Part shown: positions 48,435-61,233 of the stretch, piece after piece
How the letters are laid out: each line of letters opens with the position of its first letter
Numbering within the stretch: position 1 is the first letter of the stretch
Source: Streptomyces sp. NBC_01463
GTDB taxonomy: Bacteria; Actinomycetota; Actinomycetes; Streptomycetales; Streptomycetaceae
Length of the DNA: 64,000 bases
Reading direction: 5' to 3'
Assembly (NCBI GenBank): GCA_036227345.1
Contig: CP109468.1
Coordinates: forward strand, 2,728,001-2,792,000
The notes under the pieces: generated by a model
Seen by the model: the letters and a program-made list of their open reading frames with translations, nothing else
Database searches by the model: none
Told to the model about the DNA's origin: nothing
Made by a program: the position numbers and the translations under genes

Positions 48435-50603
48435 ATGCCCACACCCCACCAGTCATCCACGGAGCAGCTAGAAAGGACGGAACCCCATCATCGCGGCGCG
48501 CGCGTTCAGCCCTCCGCGCCCGTCTCGCGCCCTGCCGAGTCCGAGCTCCAGTCCCCAGGTGATTCCATGATCGGTCGCATTCCCGTCCTCGACGTCCGTC
48601 CGCTCGTCGACTGCGGCAGAAGGCCCGCCAAGGCCGTCGCCGGTGAAACCTTCCAGGTTTCGGCGACCGTCTTCCGCGAGGGCCATGACGCGGTCGCGGC
48701 CAACGCCGTCCTGCGGGACCCGAGCGGGCGCCGGGGCCCCTGGACGCCGATGCGCGAACTCGCCCCGGGCACCGACCGCTGGGGCGCCGAGGTGACGCCG
48801 GACGCCGAGGGCCGCTGGACGTACACGGTCGAGGCCTGGAGCGATCCGGTGGCGACCTGGCGGCACGCGGCGCAGATCAAGATCCCGGCGGGGATCGACA
48901 CCGCGCTGGTCCTGGCGGAGGGCGCCGAGCTCTTCGAGCGGGCGGCGGAGGGGGTGCCGAAGAAGGACGGGCGCGAGGCGGTGCTGGCCGCGGTCGACGC
49001 CCTGCGCGACACGTCCAGGCCCGCCGCCGCCCGGCTGGCCGCCGCGCTGACCCCGGAGGCGGACGACGCGCTGGCCCGCCACCCCCTGCGCGAACTGGTC
49101 ACGGCCTCGCGCCCGCACCCGCTCCTCGTCGAGCGCCGGCGCGCGCTGTACGGCTCCTGGTACGAGCTGTTCCCCCGCTCCGAAGGGGCCAGGACCGAGC
49201 CGGCGAAGGCGCCGCGCAAGAGCCGTACGGGCAAGACCCCGGCCCCGAAGCCGCCCCGGATCATCAGCGGCACCTTCCGCACCGCGGCCGAACGGCTGCC
49301 CGCGGTCGCCGCCATGGGGTTCGACGTGGTCTATCTGCCGCCCATCCACCCCATCGGCACCACTCACCGCAAGGGCCCCAACAACTCCCTCTCCCCCGCC
49401 GCGCACGACGTGGGTGTGCCGTGGGCGATCGGCTCCGCCGAAGGCGGCCACGACGCGGTCCACCCGGATCTCGGCACGCTCGACGACTTCGACCACTTCG
49501 TCGAGACGGCCCGCACCCTGCGCATGGAGATCGCGCTGGACTTCGCGCTCCAGTGCTCGCCCGACCATCCGTGGGTTGAGCAGCATCCGGAATGGTTCCA
49601 CCACCGCGCCGACGGCACGATCGCGTACGCGGAGAATCCGCCCAAGAAATACCAGGACATCTATCCGATCGCCTTCGACAAGGACCTCCGGGGCCTCGTC
49701 ACGGAGACCGTGCGCATCCTGCGCTTCTGGATGGACCACGGCGTGCGCATCTTCCGCGTCGACAATCCGCACACCAAGCCGGTGATCTTCTGGGAGAAGG
49801 TGATCGCCGACATCAACCGCACCGATCCCGATGTGATCTTCCTGGCCGAGGCATTCACCCGGCCCGCGATGATGCGGACCCTCGGCGCCATCGGATTCCA
49901 GCAGTCGTACACGTACTTCACCTGGCGCAACACCCGGCAGGAAATCACCGAGTACGTGACCGAGCTGTCCGGTGAATCGGCCTCCTTCATGAGGCCCAAT
50001 TTCTTCGTGAACACCCCCGACATCCTTCCCGGATATCTCCAGGAGGGCGGCAGGCCGGCCTTCGAGGCACGGGCGGTGCTCGCGGCGACCCTCTCCCCGT
50101 CCTGGGGGGTGTACGCGGGGTACGAGCTGTGCGAGAACACCCCGGTCCGCAGCGGCAGTGAGGAGTACCTCGACTCGGAGAAGTACGAGATCCGGCCCAG
50201 GGACTGGGAAGCCGCCGAGCGCGAGGGCCGGTCGCTGGCCCCGCTGCTCACCACACTCAACCGGATCAGGCGCCGCCACCCGGCGCTCCAGCAGCTGCGT
50301 GACGTGCACTTCCACTCGGCCGACAACGACGCCCTGCTCGTGTACAGCAAGCGCTCCGGTTCGAACATCGTTCTGACGGTCGTCAACCTCGACCCGCACC
50401 ACACCCAGGAGGCGACCGTCTCGTTGGACATGCCGCACCTCGGCCTCGACCGGCACGAGAGCGTGCCGGTGCGCGACGAGCTCACCGGCACTTCCTATCA
50501 CTGGGGCAGGACCTTCTATGTGCGTCTGGAGCCGGGCGTCACGCCCGCGCACATCGCCGTCCTGCGACCGTCCCCGCCGACCGGAGGGTCACCCACACCA
50601 TGA
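48435..50603 (+). CDS. glgE: Alpha-1,4-glucan:maltose-1-phosphate maltosyltransferase
   Basis: GlgE extends alpha-1,4-glucans by two glucose units using maltose-1-phosphate. The 722-residue product has the N-terminal beta-sandwich and helical domains, then a GH13_3 barrel with [23 protein letters not shown] (nucleophile Asp about 440), [11 protein letters not shown] (acid Glu about 469) and the maltose-phosphate-site context [12 protein letters not shown]. The ATG at 48435 follows ACAGGAG, and the MPTPHQSS start resembles known Streptomyces GlgE. The N-terminus to VGRIPVLD-like GRIPVLD (about 46) and an Arg/Lys/Pro linker near 255-275 make it longer than the roughly 675 residues usual for the family. 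It overlaps treS by ATGA. Confidence 0.96.
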   Translation: MPTPHQSSTEQLERTEPHHRGARVQPSAPVSRPAESELQSPGDSMIGRIPVLDVRPLVDCGRRPAKAVAGETFQVSATVFREGHDAVAANAVLRDPSGRRGPWTPMRELAPGTDRWGAEVTPDAEGRWTYTVEAWSDPVATWRHAAQIKIPAGIDTALVLAEGAELFERAAEGVPKKDGREAVLAAVDALRDTSRPAAARLAAALTPEADDALARHPLRELVTASRPHPLLVERRRALYGSWYELFPRSEGARTEPAKAPRKSRTGKTPAPKPPRIISGTFRTAAERLPAVAAMGFDVVYLPPIHPIGTTHRKGPNNSLSPAAHDVGVPWAIGSAEGGHDAVHPDLGTLDDFDHFVETARTLRMEIALDFALQCSPDHPWVEQHPEWFHHRADGTIAYAENPPKKYQDIYPIAFDKDLRGLVTETVRILRFWMDHGVRIFRVDNPHTKPVIFWEKVIADINRTDPDVIFLAEAFTRPAMMRTLGAIGFQQSYTYFTWRNTRQEITEYVTELSGESASFMRPNFFVNTPDILPGYLQEGGRPAFEARAVLAATLSPSWGVYAGYELCENTPVRSGSEEYLDSEKYEIRPRDWEAAEREGRSLAPLLTTLNRIRRRHPALQQLRDVHFHSADNDALLVYSKRSGSNIVLTVVNLDPHHTQEATVSLDMPHLGLDRHESVPVRDELTGTSYHWGRTFYVRLEPGVTPAHIAVLRPSPPTGGSPTP

Positions 50604-52306
50604 TCGTCAATGAGCCCGTCCACGACACGTTCGAGGACACCCCGGCCAAGGACCGCGATCCCGACTGGTTCAAGCGCGCAGTCTTCTACGAGGTCCTCGT
50701 CAGGTCCTTCCAGGACTCCAACGGCGACGGCATCGGAGATCTGAAGGGGATCACCGCCAAACTGGACTACCTCCAGTGGCTGGGCGTCGACTGCCTCTGG
50801 CTGCCGCCGTTCTTCAAGTCGCCTCTGCGCGACGGCGGTTACGACGTATCCGACTACACCGCCGTGCTGCCGGAGTTCGGCGACCTCGCCGACTTCGTCG
50901 AGTTCGTCGACGCCGCGCACCAGCGCGGCATGCGCGTGATCATCGACTTCGTCATGAATCACACCAGCGACCAGCACGACTGGTTCCAGCAGTCCCGTAC
51001 CGACCCCGACGGTCCGTACGGCGACTACTACGTCTGGGCCGACGACGACAAGCAGTTCCAGGACGCCCGGATCATCTTCGTCGACACCGAGACGTCCAAC
51101 TGGACCTTCGACCCGGTCCGCAAGCAGTACTACTGGCACCGGTTCTTCTCGCACCAGCCCGACCTCAACTACGAGAACCCGGCGGTGCAGGAGGAGATCA
51201 TCTCCGCGCTGCGCTTCTGGCTGGACCTCGGCATCGACGGCTTCCGGGTCGACGCCGTGCCCTACCTCTACCAGCGCGAGGGCACCAACTGCGAGAACCT
51301 CCCGGAGACCCACGGCTTCCTCAAGCGGGTCCGCAAGGAGATCGACGCCAACTACCCGGACACCGTGCTGCTCGCCGAGGCCAACCAGTGGCCGGAGGAC
51401 GTCGTCGACTACTTCGGCGACTACCAGGCCGGCGGCGACGAGTGCCACATGGCGTTCCACTTCCCCGTCATGCCGCGGATCTTCATGGCCGTACGGCGCG
51501 AGAGCCGCTACCCGGTCTCGGAAATCCTGGCCAAGACGCCGGCGATCCCCGCGGGCTGCCAGTGGGGCATCTTCCTGCGCAACCACGACGAGCTGACGCT
51601 CGAGATGGTCACGGACGAAGAGCGCGACTACATGTACGCGGAGTACGCCAAGGATCCGCGGATGCGGGCCAACATCGGCATCCGGCGGCGCCTCGCGCCG
51701 CTCCTGGACAACGACCGCAACCAGATCGAGCTGTTCACCGCCCTGCTGCTGTCCCTGCCCGGGTCCCCGATCCTCTACTACGGGGACGAGATCGGGATGG
51801 GCGACAACATCTGGCTGGGCGACCGGGACGCCGTGCGCACCCCGATGCAGTGGACGCCCGACCGGAACGCCGGTTTCTCCTCCAGCGATCCGGGGCGGCT
51901 CTTCCTCCCCACGATCATGGATCCGGTCTACGGCTACCAGGTCACCAACGTCGAGGCGTCGATGGCCTCGCCGTCCTCGCTGCTGCACTGGACGCGGCGG
52001 ATGATCGAGATCCGCAAGCAGAACCCGGCGTTCGGCCTCGGCTCCTACAGCGAACTGCCGTCGTCCAACCCGGCCGTGCTCGCCTTCACCCGTGAGCACG
52101 GGGACGACCTCGTGCTGTGCGTGCACAACTTCTCGCGGTTCGCGCAGCCGACGGAACTCGACCTGAGGTCCTTCAGCGGCCGTCATCCGGTGGAGCTGAT
52201 CGGCGGGGTGCGGTTCCCCGCCATCGGTCAGTGGCCCTACCTGCTGACTCTCGCCGGACACGGCTTCTACTGGTTCCGGCTGCGCAAGGACGCGCCGCCG
52301 AGCTGA
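50600..52306 (+). CDS. treS: Trehalose synthase (maltose alpha-D-glucosyltransferase)
   Basis: TreS isomerises trehalose and maltose, feeding maltose to the kinase of the GlgE pathway. The 568-residue GH13_16 enzyme has [20 protein letters not shown], the catalytic residues in [11 protein letters not shown] (Asp about 218), [13 protein letters not shown] (Glu about 260) and [12 protein letters not shown], and the C-terminal beta domain. No fused maltokinase domain is present; the kinase is the next gene, 240 bases on. Its ATG overlaps the glgE stop by four bases. Confidence 0.96.
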   Translation: MIVNEPVHDTFEDTPAKDRDPDWFKRAVFYEVLVRSFQDSNGDGIGDLKGITAKLDYLQWLGVDCLWLPPFFKSPLRDGGYDVSDYTAVLPEFGDLADFVEFVDAAHQRGMRVIIDFVMNHTSDQHDWFQQSRTDPDGPYGDYYVWADDDKQFQDARIIFVDTETSNWTFDPVRKQYYWHRFFSHQPDLNYENPAVQEEIISALRFWLDLGIDGFRVDAVPYLYQREGTNCENLPETHGFLKRVRKEIDANYPDTVLLAEANQWPEDVVDYFGDYQAGGDECHMAFHFPVMPRIFMAVRRESRYPVSEILAKTPAIPAGCQWGIFLRNHDELTLEMVTDEERDYMYAEYAKDPRMRANIGIRRRLAPLLDNDRNQIELFTALLLSLPGSPILYYGDEIGMGDNIWLGDRDAVRTPMQWTPDRNAGFSSSDPGRLFLPTIMDPVYGYQVTNVEASMASPSSLLHWTRRMIEIRKQNPAFGLGSYSELPSSNPAVLAFTREHGDDLVLCVHNFSRFAQPTELDLRSFSGRHPVELIGGVRFPAIGQWPYLLTLAGHGFYWFRLRKDAPPS

Positions 52307-52546
52307 GCCGGGTCCGGTTCCCGGCACCCCGTGTGGCACGGTTTCCGCCGCGCCGCACGGGGCACTCTTCCCCCCATACCGAACGCTTCAGGACCCTTCC
52401 AGGATCCTCCTGGCGTTTCGATCACACCGAGTCGAGTCCGTACGGACCATCCTGACCCGACACGTCCCGCACAGCCGGACAGCCAATGCCGCAATCCGGG
52501 ACACTCTTCGCATCCTGTGGTGTGCCCGGGGAAAGGACGCGATGCC

Positions 52547-53944
52547 ATGTCGGAGGCTGCATCCGCTCAGGTCACCCTGGCGAACAGCACAGCCCTGCTC
52601 CCGTCTCTCGGACCGCTGCTGCACGAATGGCTGCCCCGGCAGCGGTGGTTCGCCGGCAAGGGGCGGCCCATCACCGCCTTCTCGCTCGTCTCGGCGACCG
52701 AGATACTGCCGGTGGACCCCGTCGGTACGGCCGAGGCCGGCCCGGGACTCCTCCATCTGCTGGTGCGCGCCCATCAGCCCACGATGCCCGCCCAGCCGCC
52801 CGCCGACTGCTACCAACTGCTGCTCGGCGTCCGGTCCGCGCTGCCGCCGCGGCTGGCGCCCGCCCTCATCGGCCACGTGCCGGACGGTCCGCTGGCCGGC
52901 CGTACCGTCTACGACGGTCTGCACGACCCGCGCCTGGCCGCGCTGCTGCTGGAGCGGCTGCGCACACCCGGCCGGCTCGGCGCGCTCCGCTTCGACCGGG
53001 GCGCGGACGCGGTCCCGGACGGCCTGACCCCCCGGGTGCTGGACACCGAGCAGTCCAACTCCTCGCTCGTGTACGGCAACGCGTACATCCTCAAGATCTT
53101 CCGCCGGGTGTTCCCGGGCACCAACCCCGATCTGGAGCTGCCGCTCGCGCTCTCCCGCGAGGGCTGCGGACGCGTACCCGCGCCGGTCGCGTGGTTCGAG
53201 GCCACCGCACCGGAACGCCTCACGCTCGGTGTGCTCCAGCCCTTCCTGCGCGGCGCGCAGGACGGCTGGCAGCTCGCTCTGCGCGCGCTCGCGACGGGCC
53301 AGGACTTCGCCGGTGAGGCCCATGCCCTGGGCCGGGCCACCGCCGAGGTGCACACCGCTCTCGCCGCCGCCCTGCCCGCACCGGCCCTGCGCCGCGCCGA
53401 GACCGACGAGCTGGCCGCCGCGATGGTGCAGCGGCTGGAGGCGGCGGCCCACGCGGTCCCGGCCCTGGTGCCGTACGTCCCCGGGCTGCGCACCGCCTTC
53501 GACGCCGTGAGCGCGCTGGGCCACCGGGGAGACAGCAGGCCCGCCCAGCGGGTGCACGGCGACCTCCACCTCGGCCAGACGCTGCGCGGGACCGACGGTT
53601 TCTGGTCACTGATCGACTTCGAGGGCGAGCCGGCCCGTCCGCTCGCCGAGCGCCGCAGCCCGCAGCCACCGGTGCGCGACGTCGCCGGCATGCTCCGCTC
53701 CTTCGACTACGCGGCCCGCTCGCACCGGCCCTGGAACGCCGAGTGGGCGGCGCGCTGCCGGGCCGCCTACTGCGACGGCTACGCGCATGCCGCGGGCACC
53801 GACCCCCGCAGCGAACCGGAGCTGCTGCGCGCCCACGAGACCGACAAGGCGGTCTACGAGGTGCTGTACGAGGCACGGCACCGCCCCGACTGGCTCCCCG
53901 TCCCGATGGCCGCGATCCACCGTCTGGCGGCCGACGCCGACTGA
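52547..53944 (+). CDS. mak: Maltokinase
   Basis: This enzyme (also called Pep2) phosphorylates maltose to maltose-1-phosphate, the GlgE donor. The 465-residue product has the actinobacterial maltokinase N-terminal cap (HEWLPRQRWFAGKGRPI) and the kinase core with NSSLVYGNAYILKIFRR, the catalytic loop RVHGDLHLGQTL and the metal site WSLIDFEGEPARPL. The ATG at 52547 follows GGAAAGGA and matches the start of the conserved fold. It lies between treS and glgB, completing trehalose to maltose to maltose-1-phosphate to glucan. Confidence 0.95.
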   Translation: MSEAASAQVTLANSTALLPSLGPLLHEWLPRQRWFAGKGRPITAFSLVSATEILPVDPVGTAEAGPGLLHLLVRAHQPTMPAQPPADCYQLLLGVRSALPPRLAPALIGHVPDGPLAGRTVYDGLHDPRLAALLLERLRTPGRLGALRFDRGADAVPDGLTPRVLDTEQSNSSLVYGNAYILKIFRRVFPGTNPDLELPLALSREGCGRVPAPVAWFEATAPERLTLGVLQPFLRGAQDGWQLALRALATGQDFAGEAHALGRATAEVHTALAAALPAPALRRAETDELAAAMVQRLEAAAHAVPALVPYVPGLRTAFDAVSALGHRGDSRPAQRVHGDLHLGQTLRGTDGFWSLIDFEGEPARPLAERRSPQPPVRDVAGMLRSFDYAARSHRPWNAEWAARCRAAYCDGYAHAAGTDPRSEPELLRAHETDKAVYEVLYEARHRPDWLPVPMAAIHRLAADAD

Positions 53945-54029
53945 CGCGGCAGGCCCTCCCGGACCCGCTTCCGCCCCGCCCCTCCCCTCCCACCGTGCTC
54001 CACCCACACCCTCCGAGGAGGCTGTCCCT

Positions 54030-56483
<2,454 letters not shown>

Positions 56484-56493
56484 GCGCACGGAC

Positions 56494-56529
56494 GCGGGGC
56501 CCGGCGGACCGTCGTCCGCCGGGCCCCGC
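56494..56529. terminator. Hairpin between convergent glgB and thioredoxin genes
   Basis: A 16-bp perfect stem GCGGGGCCCGGCGGAC (56494-56509) pairs with 56514-56529 around a 4-base loop. It sits between the two stops, so it probably terminates both transcripts. Confidence 0.88.
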
Positions 56530-56534
56530 AGTCC

Positions 56535-56879
56535 TCAGACCGCCGCCGGCAGCACGTCCTCCAGCTCCTGGAGCAGCCGCCGCTTGGGCCGGGCGCCGAC
56601 CATGGACTTCACCGGCTCACCGTCCCGGAAGACCATCAGGGTCGGCATCGACAGCACGGCGTACCGGCTGGTGATCTCAGGGTTGTGGTCCACATCGATC
56701 TGCACCACCTTGAGCCGGCCGGACTCCTCCTCGGCGATCGCGCCGAGCACCGGGGCCAGCTGGCGGCAGGGGCCGCACCAGTCGGCGGTGAACTCGACCA
56801 GGACCGGCAGGCCGGCGGCCAGGACCTCGGCGTCGAACGTCGTGTCCGTGACCTCGGCGACACCTTCTGCGTGGATCAT
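56535..56879 (-). CDS. trxA: Thioredoxin
   Basis: The 114-residue product has the thioredoxin fold and the redox motif ADWCGPCRQLAPVL, plus the cis-proline loop RYAVLSMPTLMVFRDGE. It reduces disulfides in the cytoplasm. It is the second gene of a pair: its start overlaps the stop of the MerR-type regulator (ATGA), so the two are co-translated and the regulator probably controls thioredoxin supply. Confidence 0.95.
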   Translation of the reverse strand: MIHAEGVAEVTDTTFDAEVLAAGLPVLVEFTADWCGPCRQLAPVLGAIAEEESGRLKVVQIDVDHNPEITSRYAVLSMPTLMVFRDGEPVKSMVGARPKRRLLQELEDVLPAAV

Positions 56880-57292
56880 CCTTCGTCCTCCCAGTTCAGT
56901 TCACATCGTGGCTCGGGGCCGCCCGGCAGTTCGGCGGACGCCTCCAGCTCGGCGCGGGCCAGCTGGGCGCCCACCTCCGCGCGGACGGTCCGCAACTGCC
57001 CGATCAGCGAGTCCAGCTCGCCGAGCTTGCGCCGGTAGACGGCGAGCGAGGCCGGGCAGGCGTCGCCCGCCGGATGGCCGGCGCGCAGGCAGTCGACGAA
57101 GGGCCGGGTCTCCTCCAGGTCGAACCCGAAGTCCTGAAGGGTCCGGATCTGCTGGATCAGCCGCAGGTCGCCCTCGTCGTAGGTGCGGTAGCCGTTCTCC
57201 GCACGCCGCGCCGGCAGCAGCCCGCGCGACTCGTAGTAGCGCAGAGTCCGCGTCGTCGTCCCGGCCCGTTCGGCCAGCTCCCCGATTCGCAT
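56876..57292 (-). CDS. MerR-family transcriptional regulator
   Basis: The 138-residue product has the MerR winged-helix HTH (MRIGELAERAGTTTRTLRYYESRGLLP) and a dimerisation coiled coil. Three cysteines follow the DNA-binding domain: Cys68 (FVDCLRAG), Cys79 (GDACPAS) and Cys130 (EPRCELNW). They could bind metal or sense thiol oxidation, which would fit the coupled thioredoxin gene downstream. It lacks the Cys-x2-Cys-x-Cys cluster of SoxR. The promoter overlaps a dyad at 57307-57326. Confidence 0.92.
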   Translation of the reverse strand: MRIGELAERAGTTTRTLRYYESRGLLPARRAENGYRTYDEGDLRLIQQIRTLQDFGFDLEETRPFVDCLRAGHPAGDACPASLAVYRRKLGELDSLIGQLRTVRAEVGAQLARAELEASAELPGGPEPRCELNWEDEG

Positions 57293-57306
57293 GCTCCGAC
57301 GGTAAT

Positions 57307-57326
57307 CCTTGACGTGGGCGTCAAGG
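57307..57326 (-). promoter_or_regulatory. MerR-type operator upstream of merR-trxA
   Basis: CCTTGACG and CGTCAAGG form an 8-bp perfect dyad with a 4-base centre, 15 bases upstream of the MerR start. A TTGACG within it fits a -35 element on the minus strand. MerR proteins bind dyads placed between or over promoter elements, so autoregulation is likely. Confidence 0.65.
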
Positions 57327-57344
57327 CAAGGGCGGCGCCCGCAC

Positions 57345-57387
57345 GCGGACGCGGCCGGCACGGGAGTCCCGTGCCGGCCGCGTCCGC
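57345..57387. terminator. Hairpin downstream of dctA
   Basis: The arms 57345-57365 and 57367-57387 are perfectly complementary over 21 bases (a tight hairpin once a few central bases open). It lies 7 bases past the stop of the minus-strand transporter gene and also upstream of the MerR promoter. Confidence 0.85.
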
Positions 57388-57393
57388 CGGGTC

Positions 57394-58755
57394 TCACACC
57401 TTCGTGAGCGAGGGCTGCTCCCCGTCGCCGTCCCTGGCCTCGGGGACGTGCGGCTCGGCGGGGCCCTCGTCCGTGATCATCTTCTCGTCGAACGGGAGCG
57501 ATCCGGACAGCACCCGGTCCACCCGCTCCTTGTCGATCTCCTTGGTCCAGGTGCCGACGAGCACCGTGGCCACCGCGTTGCCCGCGAAGTTCGTCAGCGC
57601 GCGGGCCTCGCTCATGAAGCGGTCGATGCCGACGATCAGGCCGACGCCGTCCACCAGCTCGGGGCGGTGCGACTGGAGGCCGCCCGCGAGGGTGGCCAGA
57701 CCGGCGCCGGTGACGCCCGCGGCGCCCTTCGAGGCGATCACCATGAAGACGAGCAGCGAGATCTGCTCGCCGATGCTCAGCGGGTCGCCGGTCGCGTTGG
57801 CGATGAAGAGCGAGGCCATCGTGAGGTAGATCGCGGTGCCGTCGAGGTTGAAGGAGTAGCCGGTCGGCACGGTGATGCCGACGACGGGCTTGCTGACGCC
57901 CATGTGCTCCATCTTCGCGATGAGCCGCGGCAGGGCCGACTCGGACGAGGAGGTGGAGAGGATGAGCAGGAACTCCCGGCCCAGGTACTTCAGCAGGGCG
58001 AAGATGCTGACTCCGGCCACCAGGCGCAGGATCGTGCCCAGGATCAGGAAGACGAAGAGCGCGCAGGTGATGTAGAAGCCGATCATGATGACCGCGAGGG
58101 ATTTCAGCGCGTCCACGCCGGTCTCGCCGACCACCGCCGCCATCGCGCCGAACGCGCCGACCGGGGCCATCCACATGATCATGGCGAGGATGCGGAAGAC
58201 GAGGCGCTGGATGTGCCCGATGCCGCGCAGCACCGGCTCGCCGGCCGCGCCCAGGGCCTGGAGCGCGAAGCCCGCGAGCAGGGCGATGAGCAGGGTCTGG
58301 AGGACCTCGCCCTCGGTGAAGGCGGACACCATGGTGGTGGGGATGATGCCGAGCAGGAAGTCCGCGGTGGACTCGCTGTCCCCCGCCTGCGCCTCGCCCG
58401 CGGCACGGGCGGCCTCGGTGAGGTGGAGGCTGGAGCCGGGCTCCAGGATGTTGCCGACGACCAGGCCGATGGCCAGGGCGACGGTCGACATCACCAGGAA
58501 GTAGCCGAGGGCGAGACCGCCGACCGCGCCGACCTTGGCGGCCTTGCGGACCGAGCCGACGCCCAGCACGATCGTGCAGAAGATGATCGGCGAGATCATC
58601 ATCTTGATGAGGTTGACGAAGCCGGTTCCGATCGGCTTGAGCTCGACGGCGGTGTCCGGAGCGACGAGGCCGACCAGAATGCCGAGCCCCACCGCCGCGA
58701 TCACGGCGAGATACAGATACTTCGTACGGTCCCGCTTGGCGGCGGCCACTACCAC
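57394..58755 (-). CDS. dctA: C4-dicarboxylate:cation symporter (DctA/GltP family)
   Basis: The 453-residue membrane protein has the SDF-symporter features: the first helix YLYLAVIAAVGLGILVGLVAP, the serine-rich re-entrant loop ILSTSSSESALPRLIAKME, the SFNLDGTAIYLTMASLFIANA helix (NLDGT in place of NMDGT) and the second hairpin GAAGVTGAGLATLAGGL. It imports succinate, fumarate or malate with cations. The GTG at 58755 follows GAGGAG. It is divergent (130 bases) from a two-component system of the DctS/DcuS type, its probable regulator. Confidence 0.94.
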   Translation of the reverse strand: MVVAAAKRDRTKYLYLAVIAAVGLGILVGLVAPDTAVELKPIGTGFVNLIKMMISPIIFCTIVLGVGSVRKAAKVGAVGGLALGYFLVMSTVALAIGLVVGNILEPGSSLHLTEAARAAGEAQAGDSESTADFLLGIIPTTMVSAFTEGEVLQTLLIALLAGFALQALGAAGEPVLRGIGHIQRLVFRILAMIMWMAPVGAFGAMAAVVGETGVDALKSLAVIMIGFYITCALFVFLILGTILRLVAGVSIFALLKYLGREFLLILSTSSSESALPRLIAKMEHMGVSKPVVGITVPTGYSFNLDGTAIYLTMASLFIANATGDPLSIGEQISLLVFMVIASKGAAGVTGAGLATLAGGLQSHRPELVDGVGLIVGIDRFMSEARALTNFAGNAVATVLVGTWTKEIDKERVDRVLSGSLPFDEKMITDEGPAEPHVPEARDGDGEQPSLTKV

Positions 58756-58885
58756 GGGGTTCTCCTCGGCTCGTCCTTGTCCCTCCCCCGTCCCTGGGGG
58801 CCCCGGTGACTATCCCGCCCCCTGTGACGCCGGTCACCCTTGTGTGCATTTCGTTCATAGGTTTTCGGCCAGGCAGACTGTGGAG

Positions 58886-60562
58886 ATGCGCTTCCCCCGT
58901 ACCCGCCCGCGCAGCCTGGCGGGCCAGCTCTTCGCCATGCAGGTGGTGCTGGTCGCGGCCGTGGTGGCGGGGTGCGCCTTCTTCGCGTACGTCTCCGGCA
59001 GCGGCCAGGCCAAGGAGACCGCGACCCGGCAGGTGCGGGCCGCCGCGCTGGCGATCGCCGGTTCGCCGTCGGTACGGGAGGCGATCCGCACCCCGGACCC
59101 GTCGGCCGTGCTTCAGCCGTACGCGGAACAGGTCCGCAGGGACACCGGGATCGCCTTCGTCACCATCATGGATCCGCACCGGGTCCGCTGGACGCACCCG
59201 GACACCGATCAGATCGGCGCGACCTTCCTCGGGCACACGGCCAGGGCGCTGCGCGGCGAGACGTTCTCGGAGACGTACACCGGCACGCTCGGCCCCTCGA
59301 TACGCGTCGTCACGCCGATCCGGGACGGCGGCAGGATCGTCGGACTCGTCAGTGCGGGCATCACGGTCGAGCGGGTCTCCTCGCAGGTACGGGCCCAACT
59401 CGGTGCGCTGGGGCTGGCGGCGGGCGCGGCGCTGGCGCTGGGCGGCCTCGGCACGTACGTGATCAACGCCCGGCTGCGGCGGCACACCCACGGGATGAAC
59501 GCCGGCGAGCTGAGCCGGATGCACGACTACCACGAGGCCACCCTGCACGCGGTGCGCGAGGGGCTGCTGATGCTGGACGGGCAGCGCAGGATCGCGCTGA
59601 TCAACGACGCGGGCCGGGAACTGCTGGGCCTGGCACCGGGTACGGTCGGGCGCCGGGTCGCCGAACTCGATCTGCCGGCCCCGCTGACCGGGGCGCTGCT
59701 CGCCTCCGAGGAGCGGGTCGACGAGGTGCACCTGACGGCGGACCGGGTGATCGTGGTCAACACCCGTCCGGTGGTGGGCGGGGAGCGGCGCGGCACCGTC
59801 GTCACCCTGCGCGATCACACCGAACTCCAGGCGCTCTCCGGCGAACTGGACTCGGAGCGCGGCTTCACGCAGGCGCTGCGCTCCCAGGCGCACGAGGCGG
59901 CGAACCGGCTGCACACGGTGGTCTCGCTGATCGAACTGGGCCGGGAGCAGGAGGCGGTCGGCTTCGCCACGGCGGAGCTGGAACTGGCCCAGGCACTGAC
60001 GGACCGCGTCGTGGGCGCGGTCGCCGAACCCGTCCTGGCCGCACTGCTGCTGGGCAAGGCGGCACAGGCGAACGAGCGGGGGGTGGAGCTGGTGCTGGCG
60101 GACGACAGCCTGATCGACGACGGGGCCCTGCCCGGGACGCTGCCGCAGCGCGATCTGGTGACCATCCTCGGCAATCTGATCGACAACGCGGTGGACGCGG
60201 CGTCGGAGGCGGTGACGGGCGCGCCCGCCGGTGCCCCGGACGGCATCCCGGTCCAGCGGACGGGCCCGCGACCGGCCAGGGCCCGGGTCACCGTCACCGC
60301 GCTCGCGGGCGAATGCGAACTCCTGCTGCGGGTCGCCGACAACGGCACCGGGGTCGAACCGGCCGACGCCGCCGAGGTGTTCCGGCGCGGCTGGTCGACG
60401 CACGGCGCGGGCCGGGGCCTCGGCCTGGCGCTCGTCCGGCAGGCCGCGCACCGCAACGGCGGGTCGGTGGCGCTGGAGCAGGGGCCGGACGGCGGCGCGG
60501 AGTTCACGGTGCGGCTGCCGCTGGCGCGGCACAGCGGAGCCGAGAGGGAGAGGACACCGTGA
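58886..60562 (+). CDS. DcuS/CitA-type sensor histidine kinase
   Basis: The 558-residue kinase has a membrane helix at about 18-38, an extracytoplasmic PAS-like sensor domain (about 40-170, VTIMDPHRVRWTHPD, GRIVGLVSAGITVE), a second helix near 175-195, a cytoplasmic PAS domain, an H-box of the CitA/DcuS class (LRSQAHEAANRLHTVVSLIELG) and a HATPase (LIDNAVDAASEA, GAGRGLGLALVRQAAHRNGG). It should sense an extracellular di- or tricarboxylate. The ATG at 58886 has GTGGAG immediately before it; a GTG at 58880 is an alternative. Divergent from dctA. Confidence 0.93.
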   Translation: MRFPRTRPRSLAGQLFAMQVVLVAAVVAGCAFFAYVSGSGQAKETATRQVRAAALAIAGSPSVREAIRTPDPSAVLQPYAEQVRRDTGIAFVTIMDPHRVRWTHPDTDQIGATFLGHTARALRGETFSETYTGTLGPSIRVVTPIRDGGRIVGLVSAGITVERVSSQVRAQLGALGLAAGAALALGGLGTYVINARLRRHTHGMNAGELSRMHDYHEATLHAVREGLLMLDGQRRIALINDAGRELLGLAPGTVGRRVAELDLPAPLTGALLASEERVDEVHLTADRVIVVNTRPVVGGERRGTVVTLRDHTELQALSGELDSERGFTQALRSQAHEAANRLHTVVSLIELGREQEAVGFATAELELAQALTDRVVGAVAEPVLAALLLGKAAQANERGVELVLADDSLIDDGALPGTLPQRDLVTILGNLIDNAVDAASEAVTGAPAGAPDGIPVQRTGPRPARARVTVTALAGECELLLRVADNGTGVEPADAAEVFRRGWSTHGAGRGLGLALVRQAAHRNGGSVALEQGPDGGAEFTVRLPLARHSGAERERTP

Positions 60563-61233
60563 TCCAGGTACTCGTCGTCGAGGACGACCCCGTCGCCGCG
60601 GACGCCCATCAGCTGTACGTGGACCGCGTCCCGGGGTTCGCGGTGGCGGCCGTCGCGCACTCCCGCGCCGAGGCGGTGCGGGCGCTGGACCGCACCCCGG
60701 TCGATCTGCTGCTCCTCGATCTGTACCTGCCCGACGGGCACGGGCTGCACCTGCTGCGTTCGCTGCGCGCGGCCGGGCACACCGCCGACGTGATCGCGGT
60801 GACCTCGGCCCGCGATCTGGCCGTGGTCCGCGAGGGCGTCTCGCTCGGTGTGGTCCAGTACGTGCTGAAGCCGTTCACCTTCGCCACCCTGCGCGACCGG
60901 CTGGTCCGCTACGCCGAGTTCCGCGCGGCGGCCGGGGAGGCGAGCGGCCAGGACGAGGTGGACCGCGCGCTCGCCACGCTGCGCGCCCCGCAGCCCGCCC
61001 GCCTGCCCAAGGGCCTGAGCAGTCCGACCCTGGAGGCGGTGACCCGGGTACTGCGGGCCGCCCCGGACGGTGTGACCGCGGCGGCGGCCGGCGTGGAGCT
61101 CGGCATCTCCCGGATCACCGCCCGCCGCTATCTGGAACACCTGGTGACGGCGGGACGGGCGGTGCGCAGTCCACAGTACGGACAGATCGGGCGCCCGGAA
61201 CTGCACTACCGCTGGCAGGCGGAAAGCCGCTGA
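60559..61233 (+). CDS. CitB/DcuR-type response regulator
   Basis: The 224-residue product has a receiver domain (VLVVEDDPVAADAHQLY, phosphoacceptor in LLLLDLYLPDGHG, Lys in VLKPFTF) and a C-terminal HTH of the CitB class (ISRITARRYLEHLVTAGRAV). The GTG overlaps the kinase stop (GTGA), so the pair is co-translated. It probably activates dctA across the divergent promoter region. Confidence 0.95.
   Translation: MIQVLVVEDDPVAADAHQLYVDRVPGFAVAAVAHSRAEAVRALDRTPVDLLLLDLYLPDGHGLHLLRSLRAAGHTADVIAVTSARDLAVVREGVSLGVVQYVLKPFTFATLRDRLVRYAEFRAAAGEASGQDEVDRALATLRAPQPARLPKGLSSPTLEAVTRVLRAAPDGVTAAAAGVELGISRITARRYLEHLVTAGRAVRSPQYGQIGRPELHYRWQAESR

Noticed and set aside
57293..60532. Minus-strand frame extending the MerR gene to about 1218 codons
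   Set aside because: It covers dctA in another frame and the antisense of the sensor kinase. MRIGELAERAG at 57292 is the conserved MerR start.
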